Origin: DASUPK01 sp963848955
Lineage (GTDB): Bacteria > Actinomycetota > Thermoleophilia > Solirubrobacterales > 70-9
Direction: 5' to 3'
Assembly (NCBI GenBank): GCA_963848955.1
Contig: CAWKFQ010000023.1
Location: forward strand, 186,001 to 250,000
DNA: 64,000 bases
The notes beneath the pieces are model-generated. The model was not told where the DNA came from and made no database searches. It saw only the letters and a list, made by a program, of their open reading frames with translations. Positions 44,233 to 52,959 of this stretch are shown here, piece by piece. Position numbers and translations under genes: made by a program. Each line of letters opens with the position of its first letter. The stretch's first letter is position 1.

Positions 44233-44301
44233 GAGCCCTTTGCTTAGCGCACCTGACAGGCATGACAGGACGCAGCAATCACCCGGTGGTGCGGCAAACT
44301 C

Positions 44302-45237
44302 ATGGCCATGGTCGCGATGCCGTCGCTGGGCCAGGTGCCATTGATCGGCGGCGCGCTCCAGCAGCAGCTCCTGGCGCCGATCATCCGGACGCTGGCGGCC
44401 GACCGCCTGCCGTTCGAGCAGTACACCGATCCGCCGGGCGACCCCGGCCTGTTCGGCCCGGGCAGCGTCACGTGGCGGGTGCACGCGGATCCCTCGATGC
44501 TCATCGGCGGGCTGTGCGCCCTGTTGCTCCAGACGCTCCATCCGCTGGCCATGGCGGGCATCGCCGAGCACTCCAACTACCGGGAGGATCCGCTCGGCCG
44601 GCTGGGCCGCACCGGCTCGTTCGTGACCGGCACGACCTACGGTTCGACGGAGACCGCCGAGCGGCTCATCAGGCTCGTCAAGCGGATCCATCGCAAGGTG
44701 CGGGGCACCGCGCCCGACGGTCGTGCGTATTCGGCCTCCGACCCCGACCTCGTCGCCTGGGTCCACGTCACGGAGGTCTTCAGCTTCCTGCGAGCGCACC
44801 AGCGATTCGTGCCATTCCCGGTGCGGGGGGAACAGGCGGATCGCTACTACCACGAGATGGCGACGATCGCCGAGCGGCTCGGTGCCACCGAGGTCCCACG
44901 CACGCGGGCGGCGATGCGCGCCTACTTCCGGGCGATGCGGCCCCAGCTCGAGGCCAGCGAGCAGACGCTCGACGCCGTGGGGTTTCTGACCGCCCCGGGT
45001 CGTGACCCCCTCAACCCGTTGCTTTCCGGTGCCCACCAGGTGGTGGTCCAGGCGTCCGTGGGGCTGCTGCCGGCCTGGGCACGGGAGATGCTGGGAAGGC
45101 GGCACCCCACGCTGGTCGACTGGGCCACGGTGCTGCCAGCAACCCACCTGCTCATGGGGGCGTTGCGCTTCGCCGGAGGCCCGTCCCCGGCGCTGGTCGA
45201 GGCTCGGCGTCGCTGTGCGGCAGAGCCCGCGGCCTAG
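44302..45237 (+). CDS. Oxygenase MpaB family protein (DUF2236)
   Basis: A 311-residue helical heme protein of the MpaB/DUF2236 family, related to latex-clearing oxygenases. Conserved: SMLIGGLCALLLQTLHPLAM with the HP pair, RLGRTGSFVTGTTYGSTETA, DPDLVAWVHVTEVFSFL and the C-terminal ATHLLMGALRFAGG. The substrate is unknown. Its stop TAG (45235-45237) overlaps the end of repeat copy B. Confidence 0.87.
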   Translation: MAMVAMPSLGQVPLIGGALQQQLLAPIIRTLAADRLPFEQYTDPPGDPGLFGPGSVTWRVHADPSMLIGGLCALLLQTLHPLAMAGIAEHSNYREDPLGRLGRTGSFVTGTTYGSTETAERLIRLVKRIHRKVRGTAPDGRAYSASDPDLVAWVHVTEVFSFLRAHQRFVPFPVRGEQADRYYHEMATIAERLGATEVPRTRAAMRAYFRAMRPQLEASEQTLDAVGFLTAPGRDPLNPLLSGAHQVVVQASVGLLPAWAREMLGRRHPTLVDWATVLPATHLLMGALRFAGGPSPALVEARRRCAAEPAA

Positions 45238-45372
45238 GACGTGAGCCGATGGGCACGCCGTCTTGGCTCACAGTGGTCAGCGCTGCCGGGGAGCCGAGCT
45301 GTTGAGCTGGGGGTCGACCGCCAAATTCCCACGCGTGGGCTGCACGAACCGCCCTATCCGCTCGGCTCCTTA
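45236..45372 (-). repeat. Dispersed ~137-bp repeat, copy B (inverted)
   Basis: Reverse-complement copy relative to A and D. It fills the whole space between the MpaB gene (+) and the enoyl-CoA hydratase gene (-), which converge on it; its left edge overlaps the MpaB TAG and its right edge lies 3 bp from the hydratase stop. Confidence 0.88.
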
Positions 45373-45375
45373 AGC

Positions 45376-46194
45376 TCAGCTGCCCGTGAAGTTCGGCTCG
45401 CGCTTCTCGAGGAAGGCGCGGGGGCCTTCCCGGGCGTCGCTCGACGACATCACCGCCATGCCCAGTTCGGACTCGCGGGCGTAGGCCTCCGACTCGGGAA
45501 CCGTGTCGGCCGCCAGCACCGACGCCTTGATGTTGCGGACGGCGAGCGGGCCGTTGCGGGCGATCCGTCCAGCGATCTCGCGTGCTCGCTCGAGCGCGGT
45601 GCCGTCAGGGACGACGTGCCCCACCAGGCCCACCTCGTAGGCCCGCCGGCCCGAGATCGGCTCGCCGGTGATCAGCATCTCCATGGCGACCGTCCAGGGG
45701 ATCTGCCGGGGCAGTCGGACGGTCGATCCCGCCATCGGGAACAGTCCCCGCTGCACCTCGCTCACCGCAATCTGCGCCCCCTCGGCGGCGACCCGCACGT
45801 CGAACGCCTGGAGGATCTCGATGCCGCCCGCGTAGCAGTAGCCCTCCACCGCGGCGATGATCGGCGTGCCCGGCCGATGCTCCTTGAGGAAGCCCTTGTA
45901 GATGAGGCTGACATCGGCGCGGATGCGTTCCTCGAACTCGTTCTCGGCGGGCTTGCCTGCGATCATGGCCCCCACCAGCCGATCGAGGTCAGCACCCGCC
46001 GAGAAGTTGCCGCCGGCGCCGGTCAGGATCGCCACGTGCACGCCGTCGTCGGCATCGATCATGTCCCAGGCGTCGCACAGCCGGCACAGCATCTCGGCGT
46101 TGAAGGCGTTGCGCTTGGCGGGACGGTTGAGGGTGAGCGTGACCACAGAACCGTCCCGTTCCACGAGCACCGCGGGTTCTGGCGTTCCTGACAT
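45376..46194 (-). CDS. Enoyl-CoA hydratase/isomerase family (crotonase) protein
   Basis: A 272-residue crotonase-fold protein acting on acyl-CoA. It has LTLNRPAKRNAFNAEML, the oxyanion-hole FSAGADLDRL, then AAVEGYCYAGGIEILQAFDV, in which the usual catalytic Glu positions hold GIEIL and QRGLFPMAG; one Glu is present (GGIEIL), so hydratase activity is possible but not certain. It ends FLEKREPNFTG, as in CaiD/EchA-like proteins. Divergent from the small operon at 46270, with a palindrome between. Confidence 0.88.
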   Translation of the reverse strand: MSGTPEPAVLVERDGSVVTLTLNRPAKRNAFNAEMLCRLCDAWDMIDADDGVHVAILTGAGGNFSAGADLDRLVGAMIAGKPAENEFEERIRADVSLIYKGFLKEHRPGTPIIAAVEGYCYAGGIEILQAFDVRVAAEGAQIAVSEVQRGLFPMAGSTVRLPRQIPWTVAMEMLITGEPISGRRAYEVGLVGHVVPDGTALERAREIAGRIARNGPLAVRNIKASVLAADTVPESEAYARESELGMAVMSSSDAREGPRAFLEKREPNFTGS

Positions 46195-46236
46195 AGCGTC
46201 AGGTTCTAGCCGAGTGTGGCCGCCCATCACCCTGTT

Positions 46237-46266
46237 GACACTGTCTACCCAATAGTAGACAGTGTC
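46237..46266. promoter_or_regulatory. Perfect palindromic operator between divergent genes
   Basis: GACACTGTCTAC (46237-46248) and GTAGACAGTGTC (46255-46266) are perfect 12-bp inverted arms around CCAATA. It overlaps a TTGACA (46235-46240) that could be a -35 box and ends 4 bp before the ATG at 46270. A TetR-type gene is third in the operon to the right, so this is probably its operator, able to control the hydratase gene as well. Confidence 0.7.
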
Positions 46267-46269
46267 TAC

Positions 46270-46681
46270 ATGACGTCTCTCCGACCCCACCCGGATCATG
46301 GCCGGGATCCTCCTGCTCAGCCTGATCACCGTCGAGTCCGGCGGTGCCCTCATGTTCCGCATCGTGCGCGGCCGCCAGCAGGCCACTGCGCTGCAGACGA
46401 CCTTCTTCCGCGCTGGGCACGCCCACGCTGGCGTGTTCCTCACGCTGGCCCTGATCTCCCAGGTGTTGGTGGACGCCACCGACCTGTCGGGCGCGGCCGA
46501 ATGGATCGCCCGGACGGGCGTCGCCCTCGCCGCCCTGCTCATCCCCGGTGGCTTCTTCCTGTCGGTCATCGGTCCCGGCACGACGCAACCCAACGCTCTG
46601 GTGCGGATGATCCCCGTCGGCGCCATCGTGCTCGCCATCGGGTTCGCCACCCTCGGCGTCGGCCTGCTGGCCGCGGCGTGA
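46270..46681 (+). CDS. Small membrane protein, frameshift near the start
   Basis: Four hydrophobic segments: MAGILLLSLITVESGGALMF, HAHAGVFLTLALISQVLV, ARTGVALAALLIPGGFFLSV and VGAIVLAIGFATLGVGLLAA. The ATG just after the palindrome (46270, MTSLRP) is one frame off the main body, which itself has an ATG at 46298; a lost base in CCCCACCC would join them, giving about 136 aa. It resembles small DUF-type membrane proteins with an HAH motif. It overlaps the TetR gene by GTGA. Confidence 0.65.
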
Positions 46682-47349
46682 CTGCCGCGGCCAGGGGCGA
46701 CAGTCGAGCCCGCCTCCTCGACGCCGCCCGCGACGTCGTGGCCACTGACGGGCTGGAGGGCCTGACCCTGCGCGCCATCGCCCGGCGGGCGGGCGTGTCG
46801 CACGGGGCGCCCTTGCGCCACTTCCCCACCCTGGCGGCGCTGCTTGCGGCCGTCGCCGCCGACGGCTTCACCCGCCTGGTCGCCACGATCGACGACCACC
46901 TCGACGCCGCCGAAGGCAGCGCCGCCGCACGAGGCACCACGCTCAGCGCCGCTGGAGCGCATCGCCGTGGCGGGCCGGGGCTACCTCGACTTCGCCGCGC
47001 TCGGACCCGGGGGTGTTCGAGGTGACGTTCCGGCGCGAACGCGTCGACGTCAACGATGCCGACTATCGGGACCAGGGCTACCGCTCGTTCCGGCAGCTCG
47101 TGACCCTGGTCGAGGGCGCCCAGGCCGAGGGATGGCATGCCGACCAGCCGGCCGAGGCCCTGGCCCGCGTGCTGTGGGCGCATGTCCACGGCCTGGCGGT
47201 GCTGTCACTGCACGGCGCGTTCGAAGGTGTCGTCGGAGACGACGCCCTGGACGACCTCCATCAGCTGTCGCTCGAATTGTCGCTCGGGTCGGGTGGTCGC
47301 GCCTCGGTCACGGAGGCCTCGCACGAGCGACACCAGCTCGTCACCGTAG
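46678..47349 (+). CDS. TetR family regulator, two frameshifts
   Basis: GTG 46678 opens TAAARGDSRARLLDAARDVV and the helix-turn-helix LRAIARRAGVSHGAPLRHFP. Around 46,930 the frame shifts to LERIAVAGRGYLDFAALGPG, and around 47,010 again to VFEVTFRRERVDVNDADYRD, then AEALARVLWAHVHGLAVLSL. Joined, it is a normal ~205-residue TetR protein. No stop appears in the final frame until far into the helicase region, so I set the end by family length. It probably acts on the palindrome at 46237. Confidence 0.7.
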
Positions 47350-50067
47350 GCCGCCAGCTTGGCCGGACCGATGCCGGGACACGCGGCCAACGCCGCCCGA
47401 TCCGTGGGCCGGCGCGCGGCGATGCCGACCAGGTGGCGGTCGTGGATCACGACGAACGCCGGCACCCCGTCGGCTCGGCTCCGTTCCCGTCGCCACTCGC
47501 GCAGCGCCGCCTCGACGCGGGCCGCCTCGGGATCGGGCGGGACGGCCTGGTGCGGGGGCACGTCCACCCGCCGCCGGGCCGGGCCGGGCGGCTCGGCTTC
47601 GACGCCGTGTCCTCCGCTCTTGGCGGCTGCGCCGCCGGGCCGCTCGGGCCCTGGCATCGGCTCGGCCGCCACCTCCTCCGGGGTGGCGTCGTCGTCGAGC
47701 TCGGCCAGGAACGGCGAGGGGCGGGACGCGTCCGCCAGCACCGCCACCTCGTCGATGGCGCGGGTGATGGCGACGTGGAACACCCGGCGCTCTTCCTCGA
47801 GCGCGGCCCGGCCTTGCGAGAGGCGATGCGGCATGATCCCGTCGGTCGCACCGAAGACCACGACCCGCTGCCATTCCCTGCCCTTGACCCGGTGGATGGT
47901 CGAGAGGACGACGCCCGCGTCGTCGCCGGGCCGGTTCAGCGCGCCCCGCAGCCACGGCTCGAACCCGCCGGGATCGGGGTGGAGATCGGCCACCTGGAGC
48001 AGGGCCTCGAGGTCGTCGCGGTGGGATTCTCCGGCCACGCCCGTGGCGTCGAGCAGATCGACGGCCTGGCCCAGGCCGACGGTGTCGCGGACGTGCTCGA
48101 GCACGCTGCCGGGTGCTGCCGGAGCCTGCCAGGGCGGACAGCTTGGCCAGGTCGCTCGCCAGGCCGTCGACCTTCCCGGCCACCTTGACGTCATCGATGC
48201 GACCGGCGGCCCGCTGAACGTCGTCGATCGAGCGACATCGGGCGAACCAGCGCTCGATCCAGTTGGGCAGGCCCCGGCTGGGTCGCCGGTACACCTCGAT
48301 CAGGTCGCGAGGATCGATGCGGTCGGCGTCGGCCGCGATCCGCAGGTAGGCGAGCGCAGCGCGCAGCCCGGTCCGGGTCAGCACGTCGGGGCGCAGGATC
48401 GAGGCGATGGGCATGCCGGCCTCGACGAGCGCCACATGGGGGGCGAGCAGTAGCGATCCGACCCGGGCGAGCACCGCGACATCGCGGGGCTGCGCCGCGC
48501 CATCGTCGGCCAGCCAGGCCCGCACCACGTCCACCAGCTCGGTCGCGCCCGCCTGGGGCACGTGGCGCCGCACCCGAAACCCCTCGGGGCCGCCGGCACC
48601 GTCGACCACCGCCGAGCCCGCGCGCCCGGCGCGGATCCGCTTGGTGACCCGCACGCGGTTGCGGCTCAGGAGGTGGCGCGCGGCATCGACCACCGCCGGC
48701 GGGCACCGGTAGTTGACCTCGAGGGCGTGCTCGGCGGCAGCGGGGAAGTAGCGGCCGAACTCGGTGAGAAACCGCGGCGATGCCCCGGCGTGCCCGTAGA
48801 TCACCTGGTCGTCGTCGCCGACCCCGAACACGTCGAAGCGCGGGGTCGACAGCAGCCGGATGAGCAGCACGTGCGCCGGTGTGAGGTCCTGGAACTCGTC
48901 GACCAGGAGATGCCGGTGACGAGACTGCTGCGCCCGTCGGAACGCCCCATCGCCCAGCAGCAGCTCGATGGCCAGCAGCACCTGCTCGTCGAAATCGACG
49001 ACGCCCCGGCGGCGGAGCTCGGCGCGGTAGGCGGGGAACGCGTCGGCCAGCCCGGGCACGTCGCCGCGCTCGTCCTCGACGTCGATGGGGTCGCGCAGCC
49101 CCAGCCGAACGGCGGACAGCGCGTCGAGGTAGGGCGCCAATGGGTCGGTGTTGAGGCGGCGGGCCCCCCGGGGAACCAGCGGCTCGAGCAACCCGCGGAC
49201 TTCGCGTACGTCGAGCACCTCGGGCCGGCGACCGAGGCCGCTGGCCACGAGCTCATACCCGAGGGCGTTGAGGGTCAGGATGCGGGCGCCCAACCCCGGC
49301 GTGCGGGCCACCATCTCGTCGCGGGCCTTGCGGTTGTACGCCACCGCCACCACGCCCTCGGGCTCGTACCCGCGGGCGACGACGAGGTGGCGCAACCGTT
49401 CGGTCAGCACCCGGGTCTTGCCCGACCCCGCCGGCGCGATGACGCGGGCCGGCCCGGCACCGTGGTTCACGGCCTGGCGCTGGTCCGTGGCGAGTTGGCG
49501 ATCGGTAGGACCGCCATCGCGGGCGGGGACCGGTGTGAGCAACCCCCGGTCGATCGACTCGGCGTGCACGACCGCGACCCCGCCGACGTCTCGGGGACCG
49601 CGGTCGCCCCGTGGCCCGCCGTCGATCCACGCTGGCGTGCCGTCGGGCAGCAGCACGTCGGCAGCAGCGCGATCGATCGCGTCACCGTCCAGGGACGTGG
49701 CGCCGAGACGTTGCGCCTTGCGTGCCCACCACCACACCGGCTCGCCATCGCGAGCGTCGTAGGTGTTGGCCCACACCAGGAAGTGGAGCCGGTCGTGCCA
49801 GAGCTCGAACCCTGGGTCCAACCGCCACGGTTCGGCCACCTCGATGTCTGGTGCCTCCCGGAACCGGGCGGGATCGACGGCCAACCTCACCACCACCGCC
49901 CTCCGCCCGGCCCACGCCCCATGCAGGTCGGCGACGACGCCGGCGGGATCGGCGAGCGCGTCGTCGTCGACGAGGACTTCCGGGGCGGCGGCCCACAGCC
50001 GGGGCACGGGGTCACCGGCGTTGACGACAACGCCGCGACCGAGCGCGACAGGCAGCAAAGCGGGCAC
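47205..50067 (-). CDS. UvrD-like superfamily 1 DNA helicase with HRDC domain, one frameshift
   Basis: About 950 aa. The N-terminal ~190 residues are an unusual extension. Helicase motifs: Q-motif RQAVNHGAGP, Walker A APAGSGKTRVL, motif II LLVDEFQDLTPAH, motif III GVGDDDQVIYGHAGA, motif IV EVNYRCPP, motif V VVLSTIHRVKGREWQRVV, motif VI VAITRAIDEVAV. The last ~80 residues form an HRDC domain (RDRAALAACPGIGPAKLAAY in part). Near 48,115 one shift joins the two frames. The domain order fits UvrD2 of actinobacteria, a repair helicase. Its 3' end runs into the convergent TetR gene; the true stop may be masked by another indel. Confidence 0.88.
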
Positions 50068-50114
50068 GCCGGCCAGGCTAGGCAGGCCCTGTGACAGCGA
50101 AGGTGGAGGGAGGG

Positions 50115-50885
50115 TCAGTCGCCGCCGGTCTCGCCGGCCTCGGCGATGTCGGCCGGGACGGTGGCGGGCTCGATGTCGATGTCGTAGCCGTTGCGCTGGG
50201 CCAGGGCCCGGTACTCGTTTATCTCGCCTGCCTGGTTGCGGGCGATGCGGGCGGCGAGCTCCCGGACGTCCTCGTCCCCGGCGTTGCCGAAGGCGTACTC
50301 GGCCATGTGCAGCCCGCCCCGGTGGTGGTCGGCCATGAGGTCCAGGAACAGGGCGTCCAGTTCGGTGCCGCTGGCGTCCTGCAGCTGGTCCAGCTGCTCG
50401 TCGGTGAGCAGGCCGGGCATCTGCTCCACCGGCACCGGCATGTCCATCCAGGCCATGGCCTGGTCGGAGCGATCGCTGCGCGAGTAGCCCCAGTCGTCGA
50501 GCATCTGGCTCATCACACCGATCTCGTAGCCCTGGAAGACGAGGATCTCCCGGGCATAGCTGCGCACGGTCGGGTCCTCGCCGTTGGCGACCACCAGGGT
50601 CGCCACGCCCAGGGCCTGGTCGTGGTGCGTGAGCATGTCCTGAAGGAACCCGACGTCGACCGATCCCTCGCCCGGGGGGCGGTCACGGGCGACCACCATT
50701 CCGATGGCGATCCCCAGGAACACCAGCGCCGCCGCCAGGATCGCCTGCTTGGCCCAGCCCAGCCGCCGGGCGAGATCGGCGTCGGCGTCTGCGTCATCGT
50801 CGTCGGGGACCTCGCCCCGACCACCGTTCTCTGCCGCGACGACGGACCAGGGGCGCGCGTCCGTGGTCACCTCGTCGTCATCCAT
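50115..50885 (-). CDS. DUF305 family membrane-anchored protein
   Basis: A 256-residue protein with an acidic cytoplasmic N-terminus (VPDDDDADADADLARRL), one membrane anchor (AILAAALVFLGIAIGMVVA) and an extracytoplasmic four-helix DUF305 domain. The His/Met-rich motifs MLTHHDQALGVA and LMADHHRGGLHMAEYA are those linked to copper or iron binding in this ferritin-like family. It lies 47 bp before the end of the helicase gene's start region, on the same strand. Confidence 0.9.
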   Translation of the reverse strand: MDDDEVTTDARPWSVVAAENGGRGEVPDDDDADADADLARRLGWAKQAILAAALVFLGIAIGMVVARDRPPGEGSVDVGFLQDMLTHHDQALGVATLVVANGEDPTVRSYAREILVFQGYEIGVMSQMLDDWGYSRSDRSDQAMAWMDMPVPVEQMPGLLTDEQLDQLQDASGTELDALFLDLMADHHRGGLHMAEYAFGNAGDEDVRELAARIARNQAGEINEYRALAQRNGYDIDIEPATVPADIAEAGETGGD

Positions 50886-50972
50886 GGCTCAACATGGTGG
50901 CACCTGATCTGGCGGATTCCGCCCCCAGCGGGTTCGGCGGATCCACCCCATGCCCGCGGGCCGCCCTGCGGA

Positions 50973-51653
50973 TCAGTCCGAGCGCTGGTAGCGCCAGCCG
51001 GCGGGCTCCATGACCAGGCGGTGCCGGGGCCCGGCGGCCGTGAGGTCGCCCGAGTCGTAGCCGGCGTCCGGTGCCCACACAGCCACGAGGACGCCGTCGT
51101 CGTCGACCATGTGGGTGCTGAAGCGTTCGAGGTCATGGCCACGGGCCTCGGCCAGGGCGGCCGCGGTGTCGGGCGGGTCGACGAGGCGGTGGAGGGTGAC
51201 CCACGTGGGCGGGACCATCTTGATCTCCCCCGCCCGGTGGCGTTCGAGCGCGGCGGACGGGGTGGTCCAGACGTGGTCCCCGATCTCACCGCCGTCGACG
51301 ATCACATCTGCGGCCCCGGCCGGCAGCGCAGCAAGGAAGAACCAGGTGGCGAAGCGCCGAGGCGCCTCGGGCGGTGGGAACCAGTGGGCGAACGGCAGCA
51401 ATTCCGTGGCGTCGAGCAACAGGCCGGTCTCCTCGTGGGCCTCGCGCACCGCCGCTCGCCGCACTCCCTCGAACCCGTCGCCGTCGGCCGACTCGACCCG
51501 GCCGCCCGGGAACACCCACAGCCCGCCGAATGCCTGGCCCTTCGTCTTGCGCAGCATGAGGCACTCGAGCCCGCCCGCGCCGTCACGCACGAGAACCACG
51601 GTGGCGGCGTCGACCACCGGGGTGTCGCCGGTGCCCGTGAGGACGTCTTTCAT
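50973..51653 (-). CDS. Nudix hydrolase
   Basis: A 226-residue Nudix protein. The Nudix box begins GGRVESADGDGFEGVRRAAV and ends REAHEETGLLL, with the REAxEE metal-binding core intact and one inserted loop relative to the strict consensus. The N-terminal strand VVLVRDGAGGLECLMLRKTK and FPGG precede it. Longer than MutT; the C-terminal part fits the NUDT19-like (CoA-type) Nudix hydrolases, but the substrate is not assigned. Confidence 0.88.
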   Translation of the reverse strand: MKDVLTGTGDTPVVDAATVVLVRDGAGGLECLMLRKTKGQAFGGLWVFPGGRVESADGDGFEGVRRAAVREAHEETGLLLDATELLPFAHWFPPPEAPRRFATWFFLAALPAGAADVIVDGGEIGDHVWTTPSAALERHRAGEIKMVPPTWVTLHRLVDPPDTAAALAEARGHDLERFSTHMVDDDGVLVAVWAPDAGYDSGDLTAAGPRHRLVMEPAGWRYQRSD

Positions 51654-51935
51654 CCCAGCAGGATGTCAGGGCGGGGCGCTGGTCGCGCCATCGGCAGGCC
51701 CGAGGGTCACGACGGCGCGGGCCCGGGCGACGTCGATGGGAACGATCGGCAAGGCAAGTCAGCACCTCTTGTGGGGCTGCGCCCCACACCCATCGCCGCC
51801 GGGCGCGCTGGCGCACGCGCCGTCGGCCTGCAGTGCTCGCTTGGTTCGCACTTCAGCGGGCATATCGACATCATCCTGTGGGCGACAACGCGCGATGGGT
51901 GTGGAAAAGTTGGGCTGAGGCAAGGAGGTGGTCCC
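51654..51935. other. Intergenic region between divergent genes
   Basis: No gene. It holds a perfect hairpin, TGTGGGGC-TGC-GCCCCACA at 51770-51788, midway between the Nudix and CBS starts. No T run follows, so it is not an obvious terminator. AAGGAGGTGG at 51922-51931 is the ribosome-binding site of the CBS gene. Confidence 0.5.
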
Positions 51936-52382
51936 GTGCTGATCGAGCACATCCTCTACGGCAAGGGTCGCGACGTGGCCACGATCGGTCCCGACGCCTC
52001 GGTCGCCGAGGCCGTGGCACTCCTGCGGGAGCACAACGTCGGAGCGCTGGTCGTGATGGACGCCGAGCCGCACATCGTCGGCATCCTGTCGGAGCGCGAC
52101 ATCGTGCGGGCGCTCGCCGAGGAGACGACCGATCACACGTCGATCCTGGAGCGGCAAGTGTCCGACCTCATGACGAGCGAGGTGGCGACCTGCGGCTCGC
52201 GTTCATCGGTCAACGACCTCATGCGGATCATGACCGACCGCCGCATCCGCCACGTGCCCGTCGTCGACGACGGTGTCCTCAACGGCATCGTGAGCATCGG
52301 CGACGTCGTCAAGTCCCGCATCGGCGAGCTCGAGACCGAAGCCGGCACGCTGCACGACTACCTCTCCTCGGGCCGCACGTGA
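51936..52382 (+). CDS. CBS domain pair protein
   Basis: A 148-residue protein made of two CBS motifs (a Bateman module): VAEAVALLREHNVGALVVMD with GILSERDIVRALAE, then SVNDLMRIMTDRRIRHVPVV with GIVSIGDVVKSRI. It binds adenosine nucleotides in characterised relatives and usually acts as a regulatory subunit. GTG 51936 sits 5 nt after AAGGAGGTGG. Confidence 0.92.
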   Translation: MLIEHILYGKGRDVATIGPDASVAEAVALLREHNVGALVVMDAEPHIVGILSERDIVRALAEETTDHTSILERQVSDLMTSEVATCGSRSSVNDLMRIMTDRRIRHVPVVDDGVLNGIVSIGDVVKSRIGELETEAGTLHDYLSSGRT

Positions 52383-52405
52383 CGGTGCCGGCCCATAGGC
52401 CGTGA

Positions 52406-52930
52406 TCAAAACTCGATGCCCTTGAGGGCCGAGATACCGGCGTCGTAGGCGTGCTTCACCTTGCGCATCTCGGTCACGGTGTCGGCCACCGCGACCAGCT
52501 CATCGGGGGCGTCCCGTCCCGTGGCCACCACGCTGGTGCGGGGTGCCCGGCTCCGGACCGTCTGGGCAACCTCCGACGAGTCGACCCAGCCGAAGTTCAT
52601 CGGGTACGTGACCTCGTCGAGGATGAGCAGGTCGTAGTCGCCCGACGTGAGCATGTCGGCCGCCACCTTCCACGCCTCGCGGCCCAGCTCGGCGGTGCGC
52701 TCGAGGTCGGTCGACTCCCACGTGAAGCCGTCACCCAGCGTGTGCCATTCGATGCCGAGCTGGTCGGCGAGCTTCCGCTCCCCGGTCTTCCACTTGCCGC
52801 CCTTGACGAACTGCACCACGCCGACCCGCCAGCCCCGGGCCCAACCGCGGACCATCACGCCGAAGGCGGCCGACGACTTCCCCTTCCCGTGACCGGTGTT
52901 GACGAGAACGATGGACTGGGCGCGGGCCAT
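52406..52930 (-). CDS. cobO: Cob(I)yrinic acid a,c-diamide adenosyltransferase
   Basis: A 174-residue CobO/BtuR/CobA-type enzyme that transfers the adenosyl group of ATP to Co(I) corrinoids. The P-loop is VNTGHGKGKSSAAFG, followed by VQFVKGGKWKTGERKLAD, LLILDEVTYPMNFGW and VVATGRDAPDELV. I chose ATG 52930 (MARAQSIVL) by family length. It starts 29 bp from divergent cobQ, so the two probably share a control region. Confidence 0.94.
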   Translation of the reverse strand: MARAQSIVLVNTGHGKGKSSAAFGVMVRGWARGWRVGVVQFVKGGKWKTGERKLADQLGIEWHTLGDGFTWESTDLERTAELGREAWKVAADMLTSGDYDLLILDEVTYPMNFGWVDSSEVAQTVRSRAPRTSVVATGRDAPDELVAVADTVTEMRKVKHAYDAGISALKGIEF

Positions 52931-52959
52931 GTTGTGGAGACTAGGGGCGCAGGTCGGCC

